A DNA stretch of 55,471 nucleotides from NCBI GenBank assembly GCA_020720805.1, contig DYNZ01000013.1:1-55471 (forward strand), in the 5' to 3' direction. The translations under genes were made by a program, and so were the position numbers. Each line of letters starts with the position of its first letter. Positions within the stretch are counted from its first letter, which is position 1. The DNA comes from Leptospira biflexa (GTDB lineage: Bacteria; Spirochaetota; DYNZ01). The notes below the pieces were generated by a model that worked only from the letters and a program-made list of their open reading frames with translations, searched no databases and had not been told where the DNA came from. Of the stretch, positions 8,029-17,621 are shown one piece after another.

Positions 8029-9057
8029 ATGATAGATAACATCAAATTCAATCAAACCTTGCAATCTGACCACTCCAGGGATGAGGAGAATCGATTACGC
8101 CCCGCCATATTGAGTGAGTTTATTGGGCAGAATAAAAATGTTGATAATCTTTCCGTTTTTATGTCTGCTGCGCGCAAACGCCGCGAGAGCCTCGATCATG
8201 TTCTTTTGTCCGGGCCTCCAGGATTGGGCAAAACAACGCTGGCTCATATTATTGCCAGAGAGATGGAGGCGCAGATGAAAAGTACCTCTGCCCCTGCCAT
8301 AGAAAAGGCCGGTGAATTGGCAGCCCTGCTTACCTCATTAGAAGATGGCGATATACTCTTTGTGGACGAAATTCATCGGTTATCGACCCAGGTTGAGGAG
8401 ATATTGTATCCAGCCATGGAGGATGGATATATTGATATTTTGATTGGCCAGGGACCCGCAGCCAAATCCTTCAAAGTGAATCTGAAAAAATTTACCCTGA
8501 TCGGAGCTACAACTCGTCCAGGATTGCTCAGCTCGCCTTTGACTGCTCGCTTTGGCATTATGATGCGACTGGAGTATTACGGGTTAGAGGAGATGGAGCA
8601 GATTGTGCGCCGGGCAGCGGATATTCTTGCTTTTGAAGTGGAGCCTGAGGCCGTTACGGAAATTGCCAGACGAGGACGCAGCACGCCAAGGCTTGTTATA
8701 CGGCTCTTGCGGCGCATCAGGGATTTTGCTCAGCATCATAATGAATCTCGCATTACCAGTCATAGGGCAGCGTTTGCCCTAGATCGTATGGAAATTGACC
8801 ATCTTGGTCTGGATTTACTGGATAGAAAAATATTGCAGACCATTATTGAATTTTACCAGGGTGGGCCAGTCGGTTTGAAAACCCTGGCCACAGCAGTAGG
8901 TGAGGATCAGGATAGCATTGAGGATATTAATGAGCCATTTTTAATCCAGATCGGTCTGTTGCAGCGTACTGCTCGAGGTCGAGTTGTTACCGCGCGCGCT
9001 TTTGAGCATTTGGGTATATCTGTGCCTAAGGGAATTCCAGGGGGTGGTCTGTTCTAG
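8029..9057 (+). CDS. ruvB: Holliday junction branch migration helicase RuvB
   Basis: 342 residues, typical for RuvB. Walker A is GPPGLGKTT (62-70), Walker B is DILFVDEIH, sensor motif GATTRPGLLSSPLTARFG, arginine-finger region RGRSTPRLVIRLLRRIRD, and the C-terminal winged helix begins around GLDLLDRKIL. It drives branch migration with RuvA. Neither ruvA nor ruvC is adjacent. Last gene of the plus-strand run, 36 bases after hisD and only 15 bases from the convergent nth. Confidence 0.96.
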   Translation: MIDNIKFNQTLQSDHSRDEENRLRPAILSEFIGQNKNVDNLSVFMSAARKRRESLDHVLLSGPPGLGKTTLAHIIAREMEAQMKSTSAPAIEKAGELAALLTSLEDGDILFVDEIHRLSTQVEEILYPAMEDGYIDILIGQGPAAKSFKVNLKKFTLIGATTRPGLLSSPLTARFGIMMRLEYYGLEEMEQIVRRAADILAFEVEPEAVTEIARRGRSTPRLVIRLLRRIRDFAQHHNESRITSHRAAFALDRMEIDHLGLDLLDRKILQTIIEFYQGGPVGLKTLATAVGEDQDSIEDINEPFLIQIGLLQRTARGRVVTARAFEHLGISVPKGIPGGGLF

Positions 9058-9072
9058 GGTAGATTTATACGG

Positions 9073-9744
9073 TTATTTGGCGTGAAAGGGTGGGTCATTT
9101 GAAGCTGGAGATAATGTAGAGGTTTCCATGCGGCTGGGACAAAAAATGGCAATGGGGCAGGATGTGCACAATGGTTTACGGGCGGTGCAAATGCGGCGTC
9201 CATGAAGAATCAGGGCATGGTGCAGATCGTGCCATGTATCTGGAGGAAAGAGGGCGCAGACGTCACTTTCTATTTTTGCAGGATCCGTATGGCTGGACCA
9301 GCCAAGTCTCCTGCTCAATCGCCCCACATGAGTATCCACGGCAAAGGCCGGGATGCCAAACCCTACGGACAGAAGCACGTTAGCTGTTTTGCGACCCACT
9401 CCTGGCAAAGCCTCCAGGTCGCTCCGATTGTGAGGAACTTTTCCCTGAAAATGTTCTACGATGATCCTAGCGGATTGGTTTAGATAGCGGGTTTTCGCTG
9501 AATAGAGTCCACAGGATTGTATGAACGTAGTCAGTTCCCGTGTGTTTGCGATTGCCAGGCTCTGGAAATCCGGGTAGCGCGCAAAAAGCATTGGAGTTAT
9601 CAAGTTGACCCTTTTATCCGTACATTGCGCGCTGAGCACAACAGCCACAAAGAGTTGATACATATTCTGGAAGGATAGCTCAGATTCGAGTAGGGGATAA
9701 GATTTTCGCAATATCTGCAAAACCTGCTGGTGCGGAGAACTCAT
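9073..9744 (-). CDS. nth: Endonuclease III (DNA glycosylase/AP lyase)
   Basis: 223 residues. The helix-hairpin-helix LEALPGVGRKTANVLL contains the catalytic Lys (K119), and FAVDTHVGRL the catalytic Asp (D137). The [4Fe-4S] cluster ligands follow the C-x6-C-x2-C-x5-C pattern at C186, C193, C196 and C202. It removes oxidised pyrimidines. The start overlaps the stop of the DHH gene by 4 bases (ATGA), so the two are translationally coupled. Confidence 0.95.
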   Translation of the reverse strand: MSSPHQQVLQILRKSYPLLESELSFQNMYQLFVAVVLSAQCTDKRVNLITPMLFARYPDFQSLAIANTRELTTFIQSCGLYSAKTRYLNQSARIIVEHFQGKVPHNRSDLEALPGVGRKTANVLLSVGFGIPAFAVDTHVGRLSRRLGWSSHTDPAKIESDVCALFPPDTWHDLHHALILHGRRICTARKPLCTSCPIAIFCPSRMETSTLSPASNDPPFHAK

Positions 9745-10889
9745 AGAGCTGGGTGACTATCCTCGATAGCTTCCCGAAAGGCCTGGATCAGGTGTTGCTT
9801 CGCTTTGGTGTCAGATACTTTTGTTCCTGCTGCGTTTTTATGACCGCCTCCATGAAATTTTTGCGCCAGGGCAGCCACATCAAGATCGCCAATTGAACGC
9901 ATGGAAACCTTAAATCTGCCGTCCTCCTCCTCCCGGAAGAAGAGACTTCCTAGAATTCCGGTATATTGCAAGGGTACGTTGACAATATTATCTGTATCCT
10001 CTGCAGAGACCTGGAATAGATTCATCTGCTCGCGGTTGATATCGATAATAGCCAATCTGCCGTCACATAGGATTTGAAGACTCTGCAGAGCCGGGTTCAT
10101 CAGCATAACCCGTCCAGGGCGGAAATTTGAGAAAATTTTTTCGTAAATCTCCTGGGTGTCGATGGGATGCCGTAATAGCTCCGCCGCGACAAGATGGGTA
10201 CTAACGCTGGTCGCGGGATAGCGAAATCCGCCCGTGTCTGAGAGGATGGATGTGTAGATGGCTTTACTGGCGGTCTGCGTAGGGTGGACGCCAAACGCAG
10301 TTAAGAGAAAAAAGATGAGCTCACCGGTCGCTGCCACATTCTGGACAACCAGGTTTTTTGCTGCGATTTTCGGCTCACACACATGGTGATCGATAATAAA
10401 TAGCCGGGGAATTACATCGTGGATCTTATCATAGATCCAGCCGCATCGGTCAAAGTCGTTAGTATCAAGTAGCAGGATGACAGATTGATCCAGATCTGGC
10501 CAGGGATAATCCCGGGGTAGTGAGGTCAGGATATGCTCTTCATCCATAAAATGGTATTTGTCCGGAGCTGGATCGCTATTGGCAATGATCACTTCTATGC
10601 CAAGCTGTCTCAATCCCAGAAAAAGGGCGCTCTGGCTACCCAGGCCATCCGCATCCGGATACTCATGGGTGGAGAGATAGATTTTTTTTGCACGTTCAAG
10701 AATATTTTGTAAAATATAGAGTCCAGGAAGCAGTTTATCCACCTGCTCGGAAGGAAGTATTTGGTAAAGCGCCTCCGGATGCAGAGGAAGATTGCGGTAT
10801 TTTGTAGGAAAAATTTTCTGGTCTTCAGCAATAACAGGTATGCATTCGACCAGGAATTTTTTCTCTTGGAGCATCTGTTCTGAAATCAT
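9741..10889 (-). CDS. DHH/DHHA1 phosphoesterase (NrnA-like)
   Basis: 382 residues. DHH motifs: THEYPDADGLGS, LLLDTND and IIDHHVCEP with the signature DHH. The DHHA1 domain ends with FHGGGHKNAAG. Such proteins degrade nanoRNA, pAp or cyclic dinucleotide products; which substrate applies is not visible. The first ~55 residues (LPLHPEALYQILPSEQVD) are an extension beyond the usual NrnA start. AGGA precedes the ATG. A second, shorter DHH protein lies at 20466-21464. Confidence 0.85.
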   Translation of the reverse strand: MISEQMLQEKKFLVECIPVIAEDQKIFPTKYRNLPLHPEALYQILPSEQVDKLLPGLYILQNILERAKKIYLSTHEYPDADGLGSQSALFLGLRQLGIEVIIANSDPAPDKYHFMDEEHILTSLPRDYPWPDLDQSVILLLDTNDFDRCGWIYDKIHDVIPRLFIIDHHVCEPKIAAKNLVVQNVAATGELIFFLLTAFGVHPTQTASKAIYTSILSDTGGFRYPATSVSTHLVAAELLRHPIDTQEIYEKIFSNFRPGRVMLMNPALQSLQILCDGRLAIIDINREQMNLFQVSAEDTDNIVNVPLQYTGILGSLFFREEEDGRFKVSMRSIGDLDVAALAQKFHGGGHKNAAGTKVSDTKAKQHLIQAFREAIEDSHPAL

Positions 10890-10997
10890 AGCTTTTTCCT
10901 GTTTGGCCCGCTTTCTCTTTGCAGTATAATACTGCTAATTGATGGAAATGGCCAGAAAATTTTTTCGGCGCAAACAGGTAAGCTAAGGTTTTTGACG

Positions 10998-11870
10998 TCA
11001 GCTTGCTCGCAGGCGCAGATCCAGAGCCTTCTGGAAAAGCTCCAAAGCGCGATCATGCTGACCATCGTAATAGTAGAGAAAACCGAGGTCAAAATGGTGA
11101 TTGCTGCTACTCTTGGCTTGCTGGCTCCGGGATATCTCCTGTTCCATTTCGCGGATTTTAACAGGAATCTCTCCCATTGCTGATTTTTTCTCTTCATACG
11201 TGGGAAAATGGTATTTGTCCCGATGAGGGTGCATCTCCCTGGAAGTTTCTAGATATTGAAGAGCTTCCCTGTTTTTACCCAGTTTGAGCATGGATAGCCC
11301 CATGGCCTCATAGTGATTGTGGTTGGCTAATCCCTTCTGGATGGAGACATTGGCTATCTGGATCACTTTTTTAAAGGATTCATGATGAAGATAGTATTGC
11401 ACCAAAAGCTGCCGTACCTCATCAATGATGGCTGATTGGCTGGCATCGCTCTCCATCTGCTCTAATTTTTTGAGAATCTTTTCGGCATCCTCTATCTGTT
11501 CCATTCCGATCTGGACTTTTGCCAGAAAGGCGATCATTTCGAGATGGTCAGGGGCTGCCTTGAGCGCCTTCTGTATAAACAGAATCGACTGCTTATAGCT
11601 TTCGATTTTAAAATACTCTTTTGCCAGCAAGAAATAGACTTCCGGACTTGCTTCGCATTGTAAGGCTTTGGTAAAGAAAAATACACTCTTTTTGAAGTCG
11701 TTGATGTGAGCATACGCTTTGCCCATGACAACATTCAGATCATAATTGTCTTGCATCTCTTCCTGGGCCAGCAGTGTTTCTCCCTGCTGGATCACAGCAA
11801 ACGCTTCCTCTCTGGAGTGGATACGCTTTTCCCACTCTCTGATGTTCGTGCCTGTAACTGTTGCTTGCAC
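10998..11870 (-). CDS. TPR-repeat protein
   Basis: About 290 residues with several tetratricopeptide units, for example KSVFFFTKALQCEASPEVYFLLAKEYFK, QSILFIQKALKAAPDHL and a last one HHFDLGFLYYYDGQHDRALELFQKAL near the C-terminus. No signal peptide is seen, so it is probably a cytoplasmic scaffold. GTG at 11870 is chosen as the start because AGGGAGG lies 6 bases before it; the in-frame ATG at 11876 touches that site directly. It heads a three-gene minus-strand group with the DHH and nth genes. Confidence 0.7.
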   Translation of the reverse strand: MQATVTGTNIREWEKRIHSREEAFAVIQQGETLLAQEEMQDNYDLNVVMGKAYAHINDFKKSVFFFTKALQCEASPEVYFLLAKEYFKIESYKQSILFIQKALKAAPDHLEMIAFLAKVQIGMEQIEDAEKILKKLEQMESDASQSAIIDEVRQLLVQYYLHHESFKKVIQIANVSIQKGLANHNHYEAMGLSMLKLGKNREALQYLETSREMHPHRDKYHFPTYEEKKSAMGEIPVKIREMEQEISRSQQAKSSSNHHFDLGFLYYYDGQHDRALELFQKALDLRLRAS

Positions 11871-12006
11871 TTTCATCCTCCCTGGATTGCCACCTGCAGT
11901 GGCTACATATTTTTATCTTGGACGTCGACTGTCAATTTGCTAAACTATCCAAATTATCGGTTGATTTTGCGAACTGTTTCTTTTTTTTTTAAGGATTGGC
12001 TAAAAA

Positions 12007-12034
12007 CTGATATTTTCTGTTGCTCTTTTATAAA
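12007..12034 (+). promoter_or_regulatory. Candidate glyQ promoter
   Basis: CTGATA and TATAAA are 16 bases apart, 38 bases before the glyQ ATG. They are preceded by a 10-base T run that may end transcription from upstream. The TPR gene at 11870 reads divergently, so glyQ needs its own promoter here. Confidence 0.35.
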
Positions 12035-12072
12035 ATAAACCCATTTTTGGAAAAAAAAATTCGGGCGGCATT

Positions 12073-12975
12073 ATGAATTTTCAAGAATTGATCGGGAAAT
12101 TAAATCAATATTGGTCACAGCAGGGTTGTCTTTTGGTGCAGGGGTATGATCTTGAGGTAGGAGCTGGTACCTTTAATCCCGCCACTTTTTTACGCTGCCT
12201 TGGGCCGGAACCGTGGAATGTTGCGTACGTTGAACCGAGCAGAAGGCCAACCGATGGTCGTTATGGGGAAAACCCCAACCGGTTGGGAGCCTATTATCAG
12301 TATCAGGTTATCATGAAACCGGCTCCGGAAAATATCCAGAGTCTCTATCTGGGATCTCTGCAGGAGTTGGGATTTGATTTACGTGAGCATGATGTCCGCT
12401 TTGTTGAGGACGATTGGGAGTCCCCAACTCTGGGTGCTGCAGGTCTGGGATGGGAGGTCTGGCTGGATGGTATGGAGATCACTCAGTTTACCTATTTCCA
12501 GCAGATTGGTAGCCAGGAGCTGGATCCTATCTCTGTGGAATTGACCTATGGTCTGGAGCGCATCGCGATGTATATCCAGGGTAAAGACAATGTGTTTGAT
12601 CTGCACTGGAATGATTCCATCTTTTATGGAGATGTGCACCACCGTAATGAAATTGAATTTAGTCACTATAACTTTCATGTGGCAGATACCGCACTCTATT
12701 TTCAATTATTTGATAGCTATGAGAAGGAGTGTCTGCAGATTCTGCAATATCAAGCGGAGCCATTGGTATTGCCCGCCTACGACTTTGTGTTGAAGTGCTC
12801 GCATGCGTTCAATATGCTCGATGCAAGGGGAGCCATCTCCGTCAATGAACGGGTTGGTTATATTGGCCGGGTTCGAAACCTTGCCAGAGCCTGCGCGGAG
12901 CGTTACCTTGAAATTCGGGAGAGGATGGGTTTTCCCCTGCTTTCTCATCAAGCAAAGAGCCAGTTTACGAAATAG
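12073..12975 (+). CDS. glyQ: Glycyl-tRNA synthetase alpha subunit
   Basis: 300 residues, typical for GlyQ. Class II core: [56 protein letters not shown] and [14 protein letters not shown]. It charges glycine onto tRNA as an alpha2-beta2 enzyme with GlyS. No glyS follows, unlike the common glyQS order; the beta subunit must be elsewhere. A PspB-like gene starts 8 bases after the stop. Confidence 0.97.
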   Translation: MNFQELIGKLNQYWSQQGCLLVQGYDLEVGAGTFNPATFLRCLGPEPWNVAYVEPSRRPTDGRYGENPNRLGAYYQYQVIMKPAPENIQSLYLGSLQELGFDLREHDVRFVEDDWESPTLGAAGLGWEVWLDGMEITQFTYFQQIGSQELDPISVELTYGLERIAMYIQGKDNVFDLHWNDSIFYGDVHHRNEIEFSHYNFHVADTALYFQLFDSYEKECLQILQYQAEPLVLPAYDFVLKCSHAFNMLDARGAISVNERVGYIGRVRNLARACAERYLEIRERMGFPLLSHQAKSQFTK

Positions 12976-12982
12976 GGACACC

Positions 12983-13231
12983 ATGGTGCGTTTTTTTACA
13001 ATGATTGGGGCTCTGGTTGTGGCAGCCTTTTTTGTGTTGTTTGCCTATATGATCTGGAGTTCTCTCCATAAAAAAATTGCTACTTTGGTCAAAGAGCGAG
13101 ACAAAGAGAGGGAAGATTTGGAAAATCTAAAGCGTGATATCCATGTCATGGAGGTTCGCTTGCAGAATATTGAGGATATTGTTGTCTCGGCGGAGTATCA
13201 AACAGAAAAAAAGTTCAAAGCCATGAACTAA
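12983..13231 (+). CDS. Small membrane coiled-coil protein, PspB-like
   Basis: 82 residues. One N-terminal membrane helix (GALVVAAFFVLFAYMIW) is followed by a charged coiled coil (KERDKEREDLENLKRDIHVMEVRLQNIEDIV). The layout and the VRLQNIEDI motif resemble phage-shock protein B, which helps sense envelope stress. No pspA or pspC is nearby, so the assignment is tentative. The start at 12983 follows AGGGA; the frame is open further upstream, but only as a shadow of glyQ. Confidence 0.5.
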   Translation: MVRFFTMIGALVVAAFFVLFAYMIWSSLHKKIATLVKERDKEREDLENLKRDIHVMEVRLQNIEDIVVSAEYQTEKKFKAMN

Positions 13232-13350
13232 GCAGCCATACTTTTCTCCTCTTTTTTCTGGCAGGAATTGAGTTTCGATTCATTTCCTGCTGGACATTTC
13301 CCGATCTTCTGATTTCATCCTCCCATTACCAAAACAGTAGCTGGAAGAAC

Positions 13351-13621
13351 TATACCAATAAGCATCGAATTTGAACGGATGGGCAATGCTATAACCGCGT
13401 CCTTGTCGACCTTGGGTCAGCTCCAAAAATCTGTCACTAGTCCATCCGTGGACGTCGGTCGCTCCTGTGACTTCCTGTCACCCGCGACACTCGTGCATCC
13501 GTGCACATCGCATTGACAGTTGCAGGATACCCTGACTGCATGGCATTGCCTTGCGTCGGGTAATGCCAGGTCGTGGTATTACCAACGTCCTTTAGGTACA
13601 AAGTCCATTGCAAACAGTATA
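13351..13621 (+). mobile_element. Type-A MITE-like element, copy 1
   Basis: 271 bases, TATACCAATAAGCATCGAAT at the left and GCAAACAGTATA at the right. The ends are imperfect inverted repeats (GGCATCGAATTTG at a typical left end against GCAATGGACTTTG from the right end). The inside shares long blocks with 27208-27420, including several short hairpins, for example TCCATCCGTGGA. It fills most of the 413-base gap 13232-13644; nothing else is seen there. The right end is 24 bases before the hydratase ATG, and TATAAT occurs at 13620-13625 across the junction. Confidence 0.8.
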
Positions 13622-13644
13622 TAATTCACAAATAGGAGGAAACT

Positions 13645-14421
13645 ATGTCAATACAGGAGATTCTTACCGAGGAGCAAGGCCATATTGGAGTGATTACCCT
13701 GAACCGTCCGGAGCAGAAGAATACATTTACGGAAAATTTTGCAATCCTTCTCAATCAGGCTCTTCGAGAGCTGGATGCGAATCAACAGATTAGAGTGATT
13801 GTTATCAAAGCGGCAGGGAAACACTTTTCCACAGGCATTGATCTTGGCCTGTTTCGTGAACGCACTCCCCAGGAGTATAAGGATTTTATTGCTCTCATGG
13901 ATAAGCATAATCATACAATCGCAGAAATGAAGAAACCGGTCATTGCCGCTGTTCGCGGTTACTGTCTGGCGAATGGAGCAGGGCTGGCCTTTGCTGCTGA
14001 CCTCACCGTAGCGGGCGAAGGAAGTAAAATTGGCACAACTGCCATAAATGTGGGTTTGATCTGCACCGGTCCTGCCATTCCGCTGATGCGCATTGTTGGC
14101 AAAAAAAAGGCAATGGAGATGGTTCTGCTGGGTGAGATGCTGGATGCTTCCCAGGCGTTGTCCCTTGGTTTGGTGAATAAGGTAGTACCAGATGAGCAGG
14201 TGGATGCTGAGGCAATGGCTCTTGCTGCCAAGATTGTAGAAAAAAGTCCGCTGGCTATTCAGGCTGGCAAAGCGGGAATCAACGGAACGGCAAATATGTC
14301 CTACCATCCCTCTGTTGATTTCGGAAGCGGAGTGTTTGCCTCTTTATGTTCCAGCTCGGACGCTAAGGAAGGGGTTCAAGCCTTTTTGGAGAAGAGAAAG
14401 CCAAACTGGCAGGGCAAATAG
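13645..14421 (+). CDS. Enoyl-CoA hydratase/isomerase family protein
   Basis: 258 residues with the crotonase fold: GVITLNRPEQKNTF near the start, the oxyanion-hole regions KHFSTGIDLG and YCLANGAGLAFAADL, and GLVNKVVPDEQVD. It probably hydrates or isomerises an acyl-CoA; the catalytic Glu of classical hydratases is not obvious in the GTTAINVGLICTGPA stretch, so the exact reaction is uncertain. Strong ribosome site AGGAGG. No other beta-oxidation gene is adjacent. It is convergent with msrB, with 2 bases between stops. Confidence 0.85.
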   Translation: MSIQEILTEEQGHIGVITLNRPEQKNTFTENFAILLNQALRELDANQQIRVIVIKAAGKHFSTGIDLGLFRERTPQEYKDFIALMDKHNHTIAEMKKPVIAAVRGYCLANGAGLAFAADLTVAGEGSKIGTTAINVGLICTGPAIPLMRIVGKKKAMEMVLLGEMLDASQALSLGLVNKVVPDEQVDAEAMALAAKIVEKSPLAIQAGKAGINGTANMSYHPSVDFGSGVFASLCSSSDAKEGVQAFLEKRKPNWQGK

Positions 14422-14423
14422 CG

Positions 14424-14849
14424 CTATTTTTCAGAAAAAAGAGATAGGTAGTCAGCGTAACCGTTGGCTGCCATCTCCTCTTTGGGGATAAATCGTAGTG
14501 CTGCAGAGTTGATACAATAACGCAATCCTGTGCTTTCCGGGCCATCCGGAAACAGGTGACCAAGGTGGCAATCCCCTCTCTGGCTACGTACTTCAATTTG
14601 GTTCATACCGTGACTAGCGTCCGCAACTTCCTTGATATTCTTCAATGAAACTGGTTTGGAAAAACTTGGCCAACCTGTTCCGGAGTCATATTTATCCTGT
14701 GAACTAAACAGGACTTCGCCAGAGATAAGATCGACATAGATTCCCTCTTTTTTGTTGTCCCAGTACTCGTTCTGGAAGGGTCTCTCGGTTCCATGCTCCT
14801 GGGTTACATGGTATTGCAATGGAGAAAGTTTTTTTCTGATTTCGTCCAT
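14424..14849 (-). CDS. msrB: Peptide methionine-R-sulfoxide reductase
   Basis: 141 residues. Core motifs [25 protein letters not shown] and [13 protein letters not shown], with the catalytic Cys at 112. The four zinc-binding cysteines (two CxxC pairs) found in many MsrB proteins are absent; only C94 and C112 remain. It repairs oxidised methionine in proteins. It begins 3 bases after the stop of the SSS symporter gene, as last gene of that operon. Confidence 0.93.
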   Translation of the reverse strand: MDEIRKKLSPLQYHVTQEHGTERPFQNEYWDNKKEGIYVDLISGEVLFSSQDKYDSGTGWPSFSKPVSLKNIKEVADASHGMNQIEVRSQRGDCHLGHLFPDGPESTGLRYCINSAALRFIPKEEMAANGYADYLSLFSEK

Positions 14850-14852
14850 GGC

Positions 14853-16259
14853 TTACCGCTCTTTAGCCGTGTGTTGGGGGGTGAAAAAGAGCCTAATGTG
14901 GTCAAGGATCAGAACCAAAAGGGCTAACCCCATTCCATGAAACATAGCATGGAGAGACCAAAAACCAGGTAAGATCTGAAGTTTCACCAGAATGGTGTAG
15001 AGTCCTCCGCCAAGCATAGCTATAAATGCGCCTTCATTGCTGAAAGAAAATCGGTTCCGGAAAAAGCCAAACAGAATTGGCAGGATCATGCCTCCTGAAA
15101 AAAGCGCGTATCCCAGCTCCAGGGTTTGAATCATCGATTTAAAGTATAGGGCAAGGATGAAGGCCAGAATCCCAATTACGACTGTACTGGAACGGGCCGT
15201 TGAAATTTTTTGCTGCTCGGAGATGATGTTGCCGAGCAGATCATGGCTAACGATGGTGCTGCTTGTGAGCAGAATCGTATCCGCAGAACTCATGAGAATG
15301 GCAAGGAGTGCTGCGATAACGATACCACTAAAGAGCGGGGAGATATTTTGGATTAAAAATAGGGGTAAAACGGTATTGCTGTTTTTTATTCCAGGCATCA
15401 GGGCTAAAGCGCTCAGACCGATGACGGCTATTCCCGCTGCCCATCCAGCCCGGATAAAGGCGGACCATAGGCTTGCCTTTCTGGCTGTTTGTCCATCTTT
15501 GGCCGAAAAAATTTTAGCGTAGATGTCTGGACCAACCAAATGGGGGAGACCAAGCAGAAGTGTCAGTGTTATTACCGAGGAGAGAGAAAATTTGTCGCTG
15601 GCCGGAAATTGAAGAGCATAGCCTGGCAATGAGGCGAATAAACCCTCCGCTCCGCCAGCCAGGTAGAGACTGTAGGGAACCATGACAACGATAGCAGCGA
15701 TCATCAGCCAGAATTGGAGAACATCTGTATAGGTAATTGCGAATTGGCCTCCAAGTACGGTATAGAGAACAAAAATGGTTGTAGCAACCAGACTCAGGAT
15801 AATGGGATAGCCTGGTATAAAGGCGGTTATGATTGCCTCTGCAGCCTGGATGGTTAAAGCAAGCCATGCTATCTCGGCAGCCAAAATCACGATAGCTGCC
15901 GCCAGGCGCGCCCGTTTGTCAAAAAGTTTTTCTACTAACTCCGGGAGGGAGAAAACATCATACGAGTAGACCTTTCTGGCAAGCAGGAGGCCAAGAAAAT
16001 AGAGACCAATTGCGGAGCCAAGATTCATCCAGATTCCTGCCAGACCAAACTGGTAGATGTAGGCCGTGGCAACCAGGGTAGCGCTGCCTCCGATGCCTGT
16101 GGCGCTGAGGCTTGCTGTGCTGGGAAGAAATCCGAGGCTTCGGTTCGCGACAAAATAGTAGCGAACCGAACGCAACTGCTTTGAGTATCTCCAGCCAATG
16201 CTGAAAACGGCTAAAAAGTAGAGAAAAATTGTGAATGCAATAGAGAGAATCGTTGCCAT
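14853..16259 (-). CDS. Sodium/solute symporter (SSS family)
   Basis: 468 residues with about 13 membrane helices. SSS features: YFVANRSLGFLPSTASLSATGIGG near the start, LGGQFAITYTDVLQFWLM in the middle, and LLAILMSSADTILLTSSTIVSHDLL with the serine-rich Na+-site helix. The substrate cannot be read from sequence. It follows the AGCS symporter by 12 bases in the same operon. Confidence 0.88.
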   Translation of the reverse strand: MATILSIAFTIFLYFLAVFSIGWRYSKQLRSVRYYFVANRSLGFLPSTASLSATGIGGSATLVATAYIYQFGLAGIWMNLGSAIGLYFLGLLLARKVYSYDVFSLPELVEKLFDKRARLAAAIVILAAEIAWLALTIQAAEAIITAFIPGYPIILSLVATTIFVLYTVLGGQFAITYTDVLQFWLMIAAIVVMVPYSLYLAGGAEGLFASLPGYALQFPASDKFSLSSVITLTLLLGLPHLVGPDIYAKIFSAKDGQTARKASLWSAFIRAGWAAGIAVIGLSALALMPGIKNSNTVLPLFLIQNISPLFSGIVIAALLAILMSSADTILLTSSTIVSHDLLGNIISEQQKISTARSSTVVIGILAFILALYFKSMIQTLELGYALFSGGMILPILFGFFRNRFSFSNEGAFIAMLGGGLYTILVKLQILPGFWSLHAMFHGMGLALLVLILDHIRLFFTPQHTAKER

Positions 16260-16271
16260 GAACTGCTAACT

Positions 16272-17621
16272 CTATTCCTTGATCAGGAACAATTTCTCCT
16301 GGTAATAGCGTTTTTTCTCCCGAACCACAATGGAGGATAAAAAGATAACACCAATGAGATTGGGGAGTATCATCAGGCCATTCATGGCATCGGATAGATT
16401 CCACACCGTTTCTAGTTGAATGGTTGCGCCGACAACGATAAAAATGACGTAAATCCAATGATAAAATTTTATGGCGCGATTACCAAACAGATACTGAGCT
16501 GTTCTGTCGCCATAATAGGACCAGGCTATAATTGTCGAGTAGGCAAAGAAAACGACTCCAAAGATAACTGTCATGGATCCGAGGGTTCCTATTCCCTGGG
16601 AATAGGCAGCAGAAGTCAGCACGGTACCTGTTTGGCCACTGTTCCATAGACCTGAATTGAGGATTACAAAAGCGGTCATAGAACAGATAATGATGGTGTC
16701 GAGGAATGGCCCCAGCATGGCGACAATCCCCTCGCGGACGGGGAAATTTGTTTTTGCCGGAGCGTGCGCCATCGGGGCTGAGCCGATACCGGCCTCATTG
16801 GAGAAGGCGCCTCTGGCAACGCCATAGCGGATCACCTCCGCCACGGTTGCGCCGGCAAATCCTCCAGTGGCTGCAACTGGAGAAAATGCGGATTCAAAGA
16901 TCATTGCGAAGATTTTTGGTATATTTTCGATATGCAAAAAAATAATAATCAGGGAAACGCTGACATAGCCAATGGTCATAAAGGGAACAATAAAACTAGA
17001 AAAGTTGGCGATTCGCTTGATACCGCCAATGATCACCAGGCCAGCCAGAATAGCCATCACCACGCCTGTGACCCATTTCGGAATGGCAAAGGTGTGCAAA
17101 AGTGGCTCCGCTATGGAGTTTGCCTGAACCATGTTGCCGATACCAAAGGAGGCGATCAGCGCGAATAGGGCGAAGGCCTGCCCAAGCCATTTTTGCTTTA
17201 ATCCGTACTCGAGGTAGTACATAGGGCCGCCGCTAATCGTGCCATCAGGGTTTTCCTTGCGAAACATAACGGCCAGTGAGCAACAGGTAAACTTAGTGGC
17301 CATACCGACCAGCGCAGTGACCCACATCCAGAAGATGGCGCCTGGCCCTCCGGAGGCAATGGCTGTAGCTACACCTGCGATATTTCCTGTACCAATGGTA
17401 GCGGAAAGAGCCGTGGATAGAGCCTGGAAATGGGTAATCTCCCCCTTTGCCTTTGGACTGTCATATTTTCCGGTGATAAGTTCTAAAGAATGTTTGAAGG
17501 CGCGAATCTGGATAAAACCGGTTCGAATCGTTAGGTATAAACCGGTTCCCACAAGAAGCGTAATGCTTACAGGTCCCCAGGCAAAGTTGCCAATATGTTT
17601 TATGATCTCATTGAAGTCCAT
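16272..17621 (-). CDS. Alanine/glycine:cation symporter (AGCS family)
   Basis: About 449 residues, many membrane helices. AGCS motifs: TIRTGFIQIRAFKHSL, ALSATIGTGNIAGVATAIASGGPGA, GPMYYLEYGL and RGAFSNEAGIGSAPMAHA. It probably imports alanine, glycine or D-alanine with Na+ or H+. The start at 17621 (MDFNEIIKHIG) is chosen because GGAGAG precedes it and the longer frame lacks support. Its first 14 bases overlap the end of the GHKL gene. Confidence 0.92.
   Translation of the reverse strand: MDFNEIIKHIGNFAWGPVSITLLVGTGLYLTIRTGFIQIRAFKHSLELITGKYDSPKAKGEITHFQALSTALSATIGTGNIAGVATAIASGGPGAIFWMWVTALVGMATKFTCCSLAVMFRKENPDGTISGGPMYYLEYGLKQKWLGQAFALFALIASFGIGNMVQANSIAEPLLHTFAIPKWVTGVVMAILAGLVIIGGIKRIANFSSFIVPFMTIGYVSVSLIIIFLHIENIPKIFAMIFESAFSPVAATGGFAGATVAEVIRYGVARGAFSNEAGIGSAPMAHAPAKTNFPVREGIVAMLGPFLDTIIICSMTAFVILNSGLWNSGQTGTVLTSAAYSQGIGTLGSMTVIFGVVFFAYSTIIAWSYYGDRTAQYLFGNRAIKFYHWIYVIFIVVGATIQLETVWNLSDAMNGLMILPNLIGVIFLSSIVVREKKRYYQEKLFLIKE

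Noticed and set aside
10921-10935. Palindrome GCAGTATAATACTGC resembling a type-C end
   Set aside because: Only about 12 bases match the C terminus and no second end is nearby; it may be chance or a promoter-like box, too weak to call.
10886-11197. Minus-strand open frame of 103 codons
   Set aside because: It overlaps the TPR gene in another frame and has no ribosome site or protein-like features.
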